A DNA stretch of 64,000 nt from Micromonospora sp. C28SCA-DRY-2 (lineage in GTDB: Bacteria > Actinomycetota > Actinomycetes > Mycobacteriales > Micromonosporaceae): the NCBI RefSeq assembly GCF_030519475.1, contig NZ_JAUMKD010000005.1:248001-312000 (forward strand), in the 5' to 3' direction. The notes under the pieces are model-generated. The model saw only the letters and a list, made by a program, of their open reading frames with translations, did not search any database and had not been told where the DNA came from. The position numbers and the translations under genes are program-made. This document shows, piece by piece, positions 41,296-49,479 of the stretch. Numbering within the stretch: the stretch's first letter is position 1; each line of letters begins with the position of its first letter.

Positions 41296-42192
41296 TCAGC
41301 GCCGGGTGAGCGGGGTCTCGGACGCGATCCGGGTCAGCTTCTCGGGGTTGCGGACGTAGTAGAGGCCGGTGATGCGGGCCTCCTCGACCCGGACCGCCAT
41401 GATGCCGTCGAGCTCGCCGTCCAGGCGTACGAGCAGTGCCGGGCTGCCGTTGACCACCGTCGGTTCGGTGGTGAGCGTGCCGTCGACCCTGTCCAGGCCC
41501 CGGAAGAACATGCGGGCCACCTTCTCGACGCCGGTGATCGCCCGCAGCGCGGCGTGCTTGACGCCGCCACCGTCGCTCACCAGGACGACCTCCGGGGCGA
41601 GCACGTCGAGCAGGCCCTGCAGGTCCCCGGTTTCGATCGCGCGCTGGAACGACTCCAGCGCCGCCCGGGTCTCGCTCGGCGAGACCACCCCGCGGGGGCG
41701 GCGGGCATCGACGTGCCGGCGGGTGCGGTGCGCGATCTGGCGCACCGCCGCGGGGCTCTTGTCGAGGGCGGCGGCGATCTCGTCGTAGCTGATGCCGAAC
41801 GCCTCGTGCAGCACGAAGACGGCGCGCTCGGTGGGCGACAGGGTCTCGAGGAGGATCATGAGCGCCATCGAGACGCTCTCGGCGAGTTCGACGTCCTCGG
41901 CCACGTCCGGGGTGGTGAGCAGTGGTTCGGGCAGCCAGGGGCCGACGTACGCCTCCTTGCGGCGGCTCATCGTGCGCAGCCGGTTGAGCGACTGCCGGGT
42001 GGTGATCCGGACCAGGTAGGCGCGCTGGTCGCGTACCTGCTCCAGGTCGGCCTTGACCCACCGCAGCCAGGTCTCCTGCAGCACGTCCTCGGCGTCGGCC
42101 GCCGATCCGAGCAGCTCGTACGCGACGGTGAAGAGCAGGTTGCGGTGGGCGACGAAACTCTCCGTCGCCGGGTCAGTGCCGTGGTCGCTCAT
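41296..42192 (-). CDS. ECF41-type RNA polymerase sigma factor (SigJ-like)
   Basis: Extracytoplasmic-function sigma factor of 298 residues. Sigma-2 is near 10-75 ('AYELLGSAADAEDVLQETWL') and sigma-4 near 110-165 ('LSPTERAVFVLHEAFGISYD'). A C-terminal SnoaL-like domain of about 125 residues replaces a separate anti-sigma factor. Three signatures of the ECF41 group are present: 'WLPEPL' in the linker, 'SDGGGVK' in the SnoaL domain and 'NPEKL' (usually NPDKL) near the end. In this group the C-terminal domain controls activity. The neighbour at 42427 is an oxidoreductase in the same orientation, the usual target class. Confidence 0.93.
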   Translation of the reverse strand: MSDHGTDPATESFVAHRNLLFTVAYELLGSAADAEDVLQETWLRWVKADLEQVRDQRAYLVRITTRQSLNRLRTMSRRKEAYVGPWLPEPLLTTPDVAEDVELAESVSMALMILLETLSPTERAVFVLHEAFGISYDEIAAALDKSPAAVRQIAHRTRRHVDARRPRGVVSPSETRAALESFQRAIETGDLQGLLDVLAPEVVLVSDGGGVKHAALRAITGVEKVARMFFRGLDRVDGTLTTEPTVVNGSPALLVRLDGELDGIMAVRVEEARITGLYYVRNPEKLTRIASETPLTRR

Positions 42193-42426
42193 CTCTCGAC
42201 CTCTCTGCTCGGTGGGCGTGCGATCCGCCCCGATCGGGAGTGGGACACCAGCCGGCCATCTCGACGATGATCCGTCATCGCGGCCGCTGACGAACGCCTG
42301 CGTGCGGCGACGCCCGACCCGGGCGTCGCCGCACGACCCGCGCTCGGATCCGTTGCGCTCGGCCGGACCGAGTGGGGGTGCCTCGCCGGGGCGGTCCCGC
42401 GCCGGCCGGCGCCCGGCCGGGCCTCG

Positions 42427-43620
42427 CTAGACCCGTGGCGCGCCGGCCGGTGCGCCGCCGCGCCTGGCCCGCAGCACCTCCTGGCGCTTGTCGTCCTTGA
42501 CCCAGGTGAGCGAGCCGGGCTTGCGTGCCTCGTTCGCCAGGTGCTTGACGGTGTGCGTGCAGACGAACTCCTTGAGCTTCGCGCCGGGCCGGCCGCCGAG
42601 GTGGACCCCGGTCGCGGTGTCGTCCCTGGCGGCGAACTGGAAGATGCCCGCGCGCCGGCCCAGGCTGATGCACTGGCCGAAGAAGCCCAGGTTGATGGGC
42701 GCGGGTCGGTCACCCGCGATCCGGCTGAGCACGGTGTCGGCGGCGTGTGCGCCGATTCTCGTGGCGGCCTGGCAGCTCATCCGGAACGGCAGGTCCGAGG
42801 GGGCGGCCGCGTCCCCGGCCGCGACGATGCGCGGGTCGTCCACGCTGGTCAGCGTCTCGTCGGTGAGCAGCCGGCCCAGGGCATCGGTGCGCAGCCCGCT
42901 GCGCTTGGCCAGGTCCGGCACCCCGAACCCGGCGGTCCAGATGGTCACCCGGCTGGGCAGCTCCCGGCCGTCAGCCAGCCGCACGGCGTCGGGCGTCACC
43001 GCCGTCACCGTCGCCTCGGGGCCTTCGAGCACGGTCACCCCGAGCCGGGCCAGCCGCTTGGCGACCGAGCGTCGGCCGCGCGGGTGCAGGTACGGGCCGA
43101 GCACCCCGCCGCAGGCCAGGGTCACCCGGCGGCCCGCCTCCGCCAGCTCGGCGGCGACCTCGATGCCGCTCGGTCCGGCTCCGACGACCGTGACCGTGGC
43201 CGTCGCCGGCGCGGCGGCAACGGCGGTACGCAGCCGCTGGGCGTCCTCCAGGCTGGCGATCGGGTACGCGAACTCGACCGCTCCGGGCACGCGCAGGTCC
43301 GCACCGCCACTGCCCACCGCGTAGATCAGGTAGTCGTAGTCGAGCGTGCCGCCGGACGCCACCGTCACGCTGCGCGCGGTGGGGTCGATCCGGGTCACCG
43401 TGTCGACCACCAACCGGACGCGTCCGGCCAGGACGTCCCGGTAGTCGACCACCGCGCCGTGCGAGCCGCCGACCAGTTGGTGCAGGCGGATCCGTTCGAC
43501 GAAGCTCGGGCGTGGGTTGACCAGGGTCACTGTCACGTCGTCGCGCTGCGTCAGGCGGTTGGCGGCCAGGACGCCGGCGTATCCGCCGCCGATCACGACC
43601 ACGTCGGTACTGCCCATCAT
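42427..43620 (-). CDS. FAD-dependent oxidoreductase, NDH-2-like
   Basis: Flavoprotein of 397 residues resembling type II NADH dehydrogenases and AIF-like enzymes. The FAD fold is 'VVVIGGGYAGVLAANRL', the NAD(P) fold 'VTVVGAGPSGIEVAAELAEA', and 'VAAGDAA' is the second FAD contact. There is no obvious C-terminal membrane helix, so it is probably cytosolic or peripheral. Start ATG-ATG at 43620/43617 follows GGAGAC in its own orientation. It lies upstream of the ECF41 sigma gene on the same strand, 234 bases apart, and has a candidate ECF41 promoter 35 bases before its start. Confidence 0.88.
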   Translation of the reverse strand: MMGSTDVVVIGGGYAGVLAANRLTQRDDVTVTLVNPRPSFVERIRLHQLVGGSHGAVVDYRDVLAGRVRLVVDTVTRIDPTARSVTVASGGTLDYDYLIYAVGSGGADLRVPGAVEFAYPIASLEDAQRLRTAVAAAPATATVTVVGAGPSGIEVAAELAEAGRRVTLACGGVLGPYLHPRGRRSVAKRLARLGVTVLEGPEATVTAVTPDAVRLADGRELPSRVTIWTAGFGVPDLAKRSGLRTDALGRLLTDETLTSVDDPRIVAAGDAAAPSDLPFRMSCQAATRIGAHAADTVLSRIAGDRPAPINLGFFGQCISLGRRAGIFQFAARDDTATGVHLGGRPGAKLKEFVCTHTVKHLANEARKPGSLTWVKDDKRQEVLRARRGGAPAGAPRV

Positions 43621-43654
43621 GGTGTCTCCTTCGTCTGGCGGGATTCGGCATCGA

Positions 43655-43681
43655 GACACCGCCCGGTCGAGCCGCGTGACG
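43655..43681 (-). promoter_or_regulatory. Candidate ECF41 promoter
   Basis: Read on the minus strand: CGTCACG (43681-43675), 16 bases, then TGTC (43658-43655), 35 bases before the oxidoreductase start. The published ECF41 consensus is TGTCACA in the -35 and CGTC in the -10 region; five of seven and three of four positions agree. Confidence 0.5.
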
Positions 43682-43789
43682 GCGGGTGAAGCAGATCACG
43701 CCGCCCCGGGCTCGCTCCCTCCCGCGGGGGAGAAACCTCCCCTCCCTTCGGGAGTCGGGGCCCGGTGCGGGGTGGCTAGCGTCGTGACC

Positions 43790-44245
43790 ATGGTCGATCC
43801 TGCTTCCTCCCGGCGGTGGCCGGCGTACGCGATGGCGGTGGTGTTCCTCGGTTACGCCGTGGGGAAGGCCGCCTTCGCCGCGCAGTCCCGGCTCGGGTTT
43901 CCGGGCGGCCCGCCCGTCTCGGCCGCCGAAGCCGACGCCTACTTCCTGGATCCGGCGGTGGCGCAGTGGTCCGCCGCCGCGACCGGTGTGCTGGGCGCGA
44001 GCCTCGCCCTCGCCACGGTCACGCCGCTGGGTCGCCGGGTGTCGCGGGCCGTGATGCTGCCGGCGCTGGCCGGGATGCTGCTCGCCGTCGGCGGCGGCGC
44101 CGTGATCATGATCCTGGACGGGTTCGTCGGTCTCGGTGTCGGCTGGCGGTGGTACCACGGCGTCCTCGGGCTCGTCGTGATCGGGCTGCTGCTGGCGACG
44201 ATCCGCTCCTACGAGACGGCGACGAGGCGACGTGTCGCGGGCTGA
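43790..44245 (+). CDS. Small four-helix membrane protein
   Basis: Protein of 151 residues, no firm family, with four hydrophobic segments: 'YAMAVVFLGYAVGKAAF', about 60-80, 'MLPALAGMLLAVGGGAVIM' and 'YHGVLGLVVIGLLLATI'. TAGCGT at 43777-43782, eight bases before the ATG, suggests a leaderless transcript (a GTG at 43784 is also in frame). The stop overlaps the next gene by 14 bases, so the two are co-translated. Divergent from the oxidoreductase. Confidence 0.75.
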   Translation: MVDPASSRRWPAYAMAVVFLGYAVGKAAFAAQSRLGFPGGPPVSAAEADAYFLDPAVAQWSAAATGVLGASLALATVTPLGRRVSRAVMLPALAGMLLAVGGGAVIMILDGFVGLGVGWRWYHGVLGLVVIGLLLATIRSYETATRRRVAG

Positions 44246-44800
44246 CCGGGGGATCCTCGCGGCGTACGGGGCGGCGGCGGGCGCGGCGGCGTACGGATCG
44301 ATGAAGCTCGCGCAGGCACTCGGCGCCAACGCCCTCGCCGACAAGGACCCGCTGCCTCCGCAGCTACGCGAGCGGCTGTTGGCCCGTGATCCGCTGTTCG
44401 TGGCGAGCCACTGGGTGCTGGCCGGGGCCGCGGTGGTCGGCGTCGTCGTCGCGCTGGCCGCCGTACGCCCGTGGGGTGCGCTCGTGCCGCGTCGGCTGCT
44501 GCTGGCGGTCGCGTGGGTGTTGGGGATCTTCATGATCGCCCGGGCGGTCGGGGCGCTGGGGTTCGGTTTCGTCGGCGACGGGCTGCTGCTGGCCGGGGTC
44601 CGCCCGCCGCCGGTCGAACAGGCCGCCCTGGCCCGCGACCTGGCGCGCTGGGACCTGCTGCTCTGGTCGCCGTTCTTCCTGCTGTGGGGGATCTGCTGGA
44701 CGGCGACGGGATGGGCGCTGGCGGCCCGCGTTCCGGCTCGGGACCGACCCGAGCGGGCCCGGCGGACCGGTTCCGGCGGGACGGGCGGCCGGGAGCGGTC
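44232..44800 (+). CDS. DUF3995-like membrane protein, true stop missing
   Basis: About 185 residues read as a genuine membrane protein: 'GILAAYGAAAGAAAYGSMKL' at the start, helices around 'SHWVLAGAAVVGVVVALAAV' and 'RLLLAVAWVLGIFMIARAVG', then 'LLLWSPFFLLWGICWTATGW' near the end. This resembles DUF3995 proteins, which are short and end after a last helix. Here the frame does not stop but stays open across the whole convergent gene to 46361, which must be antisense. A one-base shift just before 44,812 would end it at a TGA there. Either the true stop has been lost, by mutation or error, or an artificially long protein results. The end given is where sense coding appears to finish. Confidence 0.55.
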
Positions 44801-45806
44801 AGAGTTCGCCGCTGACGAACCAGCCGTTGTGGTCGGTGCGGCGCATCGGGTAGGAGCGGGCGTCGGCGAGGTCGAGGTCGCCGGTGGCGATGACGTGCTG
44901 GACGTTGCCGTTGCCGACGTGGTGGTAGCCCGCGGGGACGCAGTCCCGCACGTCCGGCGAGCCGCCGGCGGTGAGGTTCAGGTCGCCGGCGACGAGCACC
45001 GGTGCCGACGACCCCGTGGCCGCCCGCATCGCGGGTATCTCCACGCGCAGCAGGTGCTGGCACTGCCGGATCGCCACCGCTGCCGAGGCGAAGGTCAGGT
45101 GGGTGGTGCAGGCGTGGTAGCGGTCGGCCGCCGCCACGCAGAGCCAGACCCGCAACTCGTCCGGGCCGTCGGCCTGCTGTGGGTAGAGCCCGTTGAACAC
45201 CGAGACGCCACCGCGGGCCGCCGGGTCGACCCGGCCGAGGATCCCGATGCCGTACGGCTCGCCGTTACGGCACCGGTAGGACCGTGCGGGTACGACCCGC
45301 TCGGCCGCCGGCTGGAACGCCCAGAACACCGGGTCGCCCGGGAACGCGCGGACCATCGCCGGGTGCAGGCCGCTCACCACGTCGTCCCGGCAGACCTCGT
45401 TGAGGGTCACCACCTGTGGACGCAGCGCGGTGATCGCCGCGAACGCCTCGGCCACCGCCCGGCCGTTGTTGACCTGGGCGTAGCAGGCCGCGAAACCGCT
45501 GTTGCAGAGGTTGAGCTGCAACACCGCGAACGGCGTGCCGGGCCGCCGCGCCACCGGCTCGTCCCGGGTACGGCCGGTCGAGCCGCCGGTCAGGCCACCC
45601 AGCTCGGCGCAGGGGCCCGACGCCGGACAGAACGCGCGTACCTCGGACGCCGGCCGCCCGGCCGGGGCGCCGGGCCGGACGTCCGCGTCCCCGGCGAGCG
45701 CCGCCACCAGCAGCAGACCGGGCACCGCCAGGGCTCGGCGGAGGTGCCCCCGGCGGCCGCCGGGCGGCGGGGCCGTGACCCGAGGTGTGCCGTGGGGCCG
45801 CGTCAT
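44799..45806 (-). CDS. Secreted endonuclease/exonuclease/phosphatase-family protein
   Basis: About 335 residues. An N-terminal signal region (RRALAVPGLLLVAALAG at about 24-40) suggests export. The EEP fold follows: 'VLQLNLCNSGFAACY' (N motif), 'VVTLNEVCRDDVV' with the metal-binding Glu, 'APVLVAGDLNLTAGG' (GDxN) and 'VQHVIATGDLDL' plus 'RRTDHNGWFVSG' carrying the final catalytic Asp-His. Substrate is unknown: DNA, phospholipid or another phosphodiester are all possible in this superfamily. ATG 45806 is used; GTG 45815 is in frame. It lies downstream of the YcaQ-like gene on the same strand. Confidence 0.85.
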   Translation of the reverse strand: MTRPHGTPRVTAPPPGGRRGHLRRALAVPGLLLVAALAGDADVRPGAPAGRPASEVRAFCPASGPCAELGGLTGGSTGRTRDEPVARRPGTPFAVLQLNLCNSGFAACYAQVNNGRAVAEAFAAITALRPQVVTLNEVCRDDVVSGLHPAMVRAFPGDPVFWAFQPAAERVVPARSYRCRNGEPYGIGILGRVDPAARGGVSVFNGLYPQQADGPDELRVWLCVAAADRYHACTTHLTFASAAVAIRQCQHLLRVEIPAMRAATGSSAPVLVAGDLNLTAGGSPDVRDCVPAGYHHVGNGNVQHVIATGDLDLADARSYPMRRTDHNGWFVSGEL

Positions 45807-45866
45807 GGCCGCCACGTCACCGTGCCCGGCTCGGCCCCGACGGCTGTCGTCTCCCGGCGCATCGGG

Positions 45867-46997
45867 CTAGCCGGACGACGGTCGTGGGGGACGGCCTCCG
45901 GGCAGCACGAGGTCCAGTTCGAGCCAGCCGGCCAGCTCCCGGATCTCGGCGTGCACCGCGGCGGCGGTGGCCCGGTCGAAGGGTTCGTCCTCGTGGATCG
46001 CGTCGACCCGGAGCACGCCGGCCGTGCGGTCGGCGGTCGCGTCGAGCTTGCCGACCAGGCGGTCGCCGGACAGGATCGGCAGCGCGTAGTAGCCCCAGCG
46101 CCGCCTGGCCACCGGCTTGTACATCTCCAGCTGGTAGTCGAAGCCGAACAGCTCGGTCGTGCGCCTGCGGTCGTGGATCAGCCGGTCGAAGGGGGAGAGC
46201 AGCGCCACCCGCCCCGAGAACGGCTGGGCCAGGTACGACGGGTCCACCCGCCACAGCCCGGCGACGCCCTCGACCACGGCCGGCTCCCCGGCCACTCCCA
46301 CGTCCACCGGCTCCACCGGGCACTCCGGCCCCTGCGCGCGGGCGATGCCGAGCGCGCGTAGCCGTCGTCGGTCGCGGATGCGGCGCGCCTCGTCGGCCGG
46401 GACGACGGGGTCGGCCGGGTAGACCCGGGTGGCGAGGTCCCACAGCCGCTCCCGGCCCCGGCGCCCGGCGGTCGCCACCTCGCCACGCCGCACCATGAAC
46501 TCCAGCAGCTGGGTGACGTCGCGGTGGTTGGTCCAGCCGGTGGACGTCCACGGCACCGCGCAGGTGTCGGGGATCTCGCGGGAGGTCAGCGGCCCCTGGG
46601 TGGCGAGGCGCTCGAGGATGTCGCGCCGGCAGGCGTCGTTGGCGCGTACCCAGTCGCGGGTGTCCTGCTGCCAGTCGCGCAGCCCCCCGCGCCCGGGCCA
46701 GTCGGCCATCTCGGCGCGGTAGAGCGCCAGGTCCTCGCTGGGCCGGATCATCGCGCGGAGTTCGAGCAGGACCCGGTCGGCGAGGGCGGCCGCCAACCGC
46801 GCCGGTGAGTACGACGGCCCGAGCCGGCTGAACGCCACGAGGTCGGCGCTCGGCGCGACGGCGGCGGTCGGGTCGATCTGGAGCAGGGTGAGGTGCCGCA
46901 CCACGTCGAGCAGGTCGGTCGGCCGGGAAGCGTCCAGCAGCTGCGCCCGTACGGCGATGCGGCGCGCGTCGGTGCGGGACAGCTCATGGAGGGTCAC
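45867..46997 (-). CDS. YcaQ/AlkX-type winged-helix DNA glycosylase-like protein
   Basis: Protein of 376 residues of the HTH_42 family (formerly DUF1006), which includes DNA glycosylases that unhook interstrand crosslinks. Near residue 40 'LTLLQIDPTAAVAPSADLV' contains Gln-Ile-Asp, matching the QxD catalytic motif reported for AlkX/YcaQ rather than the QxQ of AlkZ. The middle region holds winged helices ('VTQLLEFMVRRGEVAT'), and 'LLSPFDRLIHDRRRTTELFG' and 'YYALPILSGDRLVGKLDA' are family landmarks. In Streptomyces, AlkZ relatives protect producers of genotoxic metabolites; no such biosynthetic cluster is visible here. Confidence 0.85.
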   Translation of the reverse strand: MTLHELSRTDARRIAVRAQLLDASRPTDLLDVVRHLTLLQIDPTAAVAPSADLVAFSRLGPSYSPARLAAALADRVLLELRAMIRPSEDLALYRAEMADWPGRGGLRDWQQDTRDWVRANDACRRDILERLATQGPLTSREIPDTCAVPWTSTGWTNHRDVTQLLEFMVRRGEVATAGRRGRERLWDLATRVYPADPVVPADEARRIRDRRRLRALGIARAQGPECPVEPVDVGVAGEPAVVEGVAGLWRVDPSYLAQPFSGRVALLSPFDRLIHDRRRTTELFGFDYQLEMYKPVARRRWGYYALPILSGDRLVGKLDATADRTAGVLRVDAIHEDEPFDRATAAAVHAEIRELAGWLELDLVLPGGRPPRPSSG

Positions 46998-47097
46998 GGA
47001 TCGAGGCTAGGGGACCGGTACGACGCAAGGCCACGCCGGCGACCGGGTCGGCGACCAGTTGCTGGGACGAGGGCTTGTCCCGGCCCGGCGCGGCTCC

Positions 47098-47124
47098 TAT
47101 TCTCCACCTAACCAGTGGGAAATA
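47098..47124. promoter_or_regulatory. Inverted repeat upstream of the TauE/SafE gene
   Basis: TATTCTCCAC (47098-47107), seven bases, GTGGGAAATA (47115-47124); 8 of 10 positions are symmetrical. This A/T-rich dyad stands out in a GC-rich gap, about 130 bases before the exporter gene. It is a candidate operator or promoter element; the regulator is unknown. Confidence 0.45.
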
Positions 47125-47250
47125 TCGGGATGCTGGGCTCCGCCCCGCCGGCCCGCCCCGCGTGGGTGCGCGACCGGGCACCGCCGCCCGACCGCCCGAC
47201 GACCGATCGACCGACGAACCTGAACCCCCTCACCCGGACTGGTGGTTGAC

Positions 47251-48204
47251 ATGCGAAAACTCATCCTGCTCGCGCTCGTCGGCCTGGGCGCCCAGCTCGT
47301 CGACGGCAGTCTCGGCATGGCGTACGGGGTCACCTCGACGACGCTGCTGCTGGCCATCGGCACGAACCCGGCCGCCGCGTCGGCCACCGTGCACCTGGCC
47401 GAGATCGGCACCACCCTGGTCTCCGGGGCCGCGCACTGGCGGTTCGGCAACGTCGACTGGAAGGTGGTCTGGAAGATCGGCATACCGGGCGCCGTCGGCG
47501 CGTTCGCGGGCGCCACGTTCCTGTCCAGCCTGTCGACCGAGACCGCCGCGCCGCTGATGTCGCTGATCCTGCTGGCGCTCGGCCTCTACATCCTGGTCCG
47601 GTTCACCGCTGTCGGCCTGCCCAAGGGCAACCTCGGCAAGCCGCTGCGCAAGCGCTTCCTCTCCCCGCTCGGGGTGGTGGCCGGGTTCGTCGACTCCACC
47701 GGTGGCGGCGGTTGGGGTCCGGTCGGCACGCCGGCCATCCTGGCCAGCGGCCGGCTGGAGCCGCGCAAGACGATCGGCTCGATCGACACCAGCGAGTTCC
47801 TCGTCGCCGTCGCCGCGAGCATCGGCTTCATCGTCGGCATCGGCTCGGAGGGCGTGAACTTCGCCTGGGTGGCCGCCCTGCTCGTCGGCGGCATCATCGC
47901 CGCGCCGATCGCCGCCTGGCTGGTGCGGCACATCCCGCCGCGGGTGCTCGGCTCGGCCGTCGGCGGCATCATCATCCTGACCAACACCCGCACCCTGCTG
48001 CGCAGCGACTGGATCGACGCCCCCGACAGCGTCCGCTACCCGGTCTACGCGGTCATCTACGTCGTCTGGGCGGCCGCCCTCGCCTACTCCGTGCGCCGGT
48101 ACCTGGCCAACCGCGAGGAGGAACGGCGCATCATCGCCGAGGCCGAGGCGGCCGCGACCGCCACCACCGAACCGGACGACAAACCCGTGGCCCCAGCCCG
48201 CTGA
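47251..48204 (+). CDS. TauE/SafE-family sulfite or organosulfonate exporter
   Basis: Membrane permease of about 317 residues with two homologous halves of four helices. The first half has 'AQLVDGSLGMAYGVTSTTLL' and the second 'VVAGFVDSTGGGGWGPVGTP', both the conserved substrate-path motifs of this family. The C-terminal tail is charged (REEERRIIAEAEAA). Family members export sulfite, sulfoacetate or related anions, or import them in some cases. ATG 47251 is taken over GTG 47242. A dyad upstream suggests regulated expression. It is not in an operon and is convergent with the lacI gene. Confidence 0.88.
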   Translation: MRKLILLALVGLGAQLVDGSLGMAYGVTSTTLLLAIGTNPAAASATVHLAEIGTTLVSGAAHWRFGNVDWKVVWKIGIPGAVGAFAGATFLSSLSTETAAPLMSLILLALGLYILVRFTAVGLPKGNLGKPLRKRFLSPLGVVAGFVDSTGGGGWGPVGTPAILASGRLEPRKTIGSIDTSEFLVAVAASIGFIVGIGSEGVNFAWVAALLVGGIIAAPIAAWLVRHIPPRVLGSAVGGIIILTNTRTLLRSDWIDAPDSVRYPVYAVIYVVWAAALAYSVRRYLANREEERRIIAEAEAAATATTEPDDKPVAPAR

Positions 48205-48213
48205 CCCCAACCA

Positions 48214-48241
48214 TCGGCCCCGCCCTCCCGGGCGGGGCCGA
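48214..48241. terminator. Terminator between TauE and lacI genes
   Basis: Perfect 11-bp stem TCGGCCCCGCC / GGCGGGGCCGA (48214-48224, 48231-48241) with loop CTCCCG, ten bases after the exporter stop. Confidence 0.75.
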
Positions 48242-48267
48242 CCGCTGCCCGCTGCCCGCCGGCATCG

Positions 48268-48330
48268 CGTCGATCATGAAGTTGTCGATGGCGACGTCGG
48301 CGTGTCGGGTCGACAACCTCATGATCGACG
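48268..48330. repeat. 63-base inverted repeat between convergent genes
   Basis: Arms of 21 bases (48268-48288 and 48310-48330) differ at one position; the left arm reads CGTCGATCATGAAGTTGTCG plus A. The 21-base centre is GC-rich. It lies just beyond the terminator and ends by the lacI stop, so it could form a cruciform or long RNA hairpin. It looks like a dispersed element distinct from the palindromes at 35.4 and 39.4 kb. Confidence 0.8.
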
Positions 48331-49362
48331 GAGGGTCGGGGCGGGGCCGGTGGAGTCGCGTACCACCAGGGAGTGGCCGGTGGAGCGGCGGCGGGGGCGG
48401 GCCGCGCGGGGCTTGAGGGCGAGGCCCAGCGCCATCCGGCCCATGTCGGTCATCGGCAGCCGGATGGTGGTGAGGCTGGGCGCCAGGTCGGCGGCCACCG
48501 AGACGTCGTCGAAGCCGACCACCGACATCCGTTCGGGCACCGGGACCCGGTGCGCGCGCAGCGTGGACAGCACGCCGATGGCCATCGCGTCGTTGAGCGC
48601 GATGATCGCGGTGGTCTCGGGGTGCTCGCGCAGGATCTGTTCGGCGGCCGCCCGGCCACCGTCGCGGGTGAAGTCGCAGTGGACCACGGGCAGGTCGTCG
48701 AGGGTGAGCCCGTGCCGGCCGAGCGCGGCGGAGACGCCGGCGAGGCGGTCGGCGACGGTGGTCAGCGCGGCGGTGCCGGCGGCGACAGCGATCCGCCGGT
48801 GGCCGAGTTCCAGCAGGTGCTCGGCGAGCGCGCGGCCGCCGGCCTCGTTCTCCGGCAGCACGGCGTCCACGCCGAGGGCGTGCCGGCCGATGACGGCGAC
48901 CCGGCCGCCGCCGCGCTGGAACTCCGACAGCTCGGCGCGCGCCGCCGCCTCGATCCGGGGATCGTTGTAGCCGGAGCCGGCGATCAGGATGATGCCGACC
49001 CGCTGGGCGATCAGGTGCCGCAGCTGTTGCAGCTCGTTGTCGGGGTCGCGGCCGGAGTGGCAGATCTGCACGAGCAGCCCCTCCTCGGCGGCGACCTGGA
49101 TGACGCCGCCGGCGATCTCCGAGAAGTACGGGTCGTCGACCTGGTGCACCACCAGGCCCACCGTGGAGCTGGCGCCGCCGGCCAGGGTGCGGGCGTACGG
49201 GTTGGCGACGTAACCCAGTTCGCGGGAGACCTGCCGGACGTGCCGGGCGACCTCCTCGCTGACGCCCTCGCGCCCGGAGAGCGCGCGGGACGCGGTGGCC
49301 AGCGAGACGCCGGCGCGTTCGGCGACGTCCACGAGGCGCAGCCTCGGGCCAGGTTTGGGCAT
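48319..49362 (-). CDS. LacI-family transcriptional regulator
   Basis: Repressor of 347 residues. The N-terminal helix-turn-helix 'DVAERAGVSLATASRAL' and hinge helix 'NPYARTLAGG' are followed by a periplasmic-binding-protein-like effector domain ('TVGLVVHQVDDPYFSEIAGG', 'RMSVVGFDDVSVAADLAPSL'). It is divergent from the Liv-type transporter operon. Palindromic boxes with the AAGCGCTT core typical of LacI-family sites in actinobacteria lie in the shared promoter region and again before the LamG gene, so it very probably controls both and perhaps itself. Its ligand should be the pathway's sugar or an intermediate. Confidence 0.93.
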   Translation of the reverse strand: MPKPGPRLRLVDVAERAGVSLATASRALSGREGVSEEVARHVRQVSRELGYVANPYARTLAGGASSTVGLVVHQVDDPYFSEIAGGVIQVAAEEGLLVQICHSGRDPDNELQQLRHLIAQRVGIILIAGSGYNDPRIEAAARAELSEFQRGGGRVAVIGRHALGVDAVLPENEAGGRALAEHLLELGHRRIAVAAGTAALTTVADRLAGVSAALGRHGLTLDDLPVVHCDFTRDGGRAAAEQILREHPETTAIIALNDAMAIGVLSTLRAHRVPVPERMSVVGFDDVSVAADLAPSLTTIRLPMTDMGRMALGLALKPRAARPRRRSTGHSLVVRDSTGPAPTLRRS

Positions 49363-49398
49363 CCGCAACTCCCCGGAAACAACAACGCATCGACGGTA

Positions 49399-49452
49399 TT
49401 GCCAGTGGCGCAGGACACAGCTTAGGCTACGAAAGCGCTTTCGTAAGCGCTT
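49399..49452 (+). promoter_or_regulatory. Promoter and paired LacI operators for the transporter operon
   Basis: A promoter-like TTGCCA (49399-49404), 18-base spacer and TAGGCT (49423-49428) are followed at once by the 18-base perfect palindrome TACGAAAGCGCTTTCGTA (49428-49445). A second AAGCGCTT core follows at 49445-49452, twelve bases from the first (49433-49440). A repressor bound here would cover the transcription start. Confidence 0.8.
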
Positions 49453-49479
49453 CCGTCCCGGGCAAAGGAGCGTTGCGGG

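Noticed and set aside
44800..46361. Continuation of the plus-strand frame beyond the DUF3995-like domain
   Set aside because: It is antisense to two convincing genes and its composition is that of a shadow frame.
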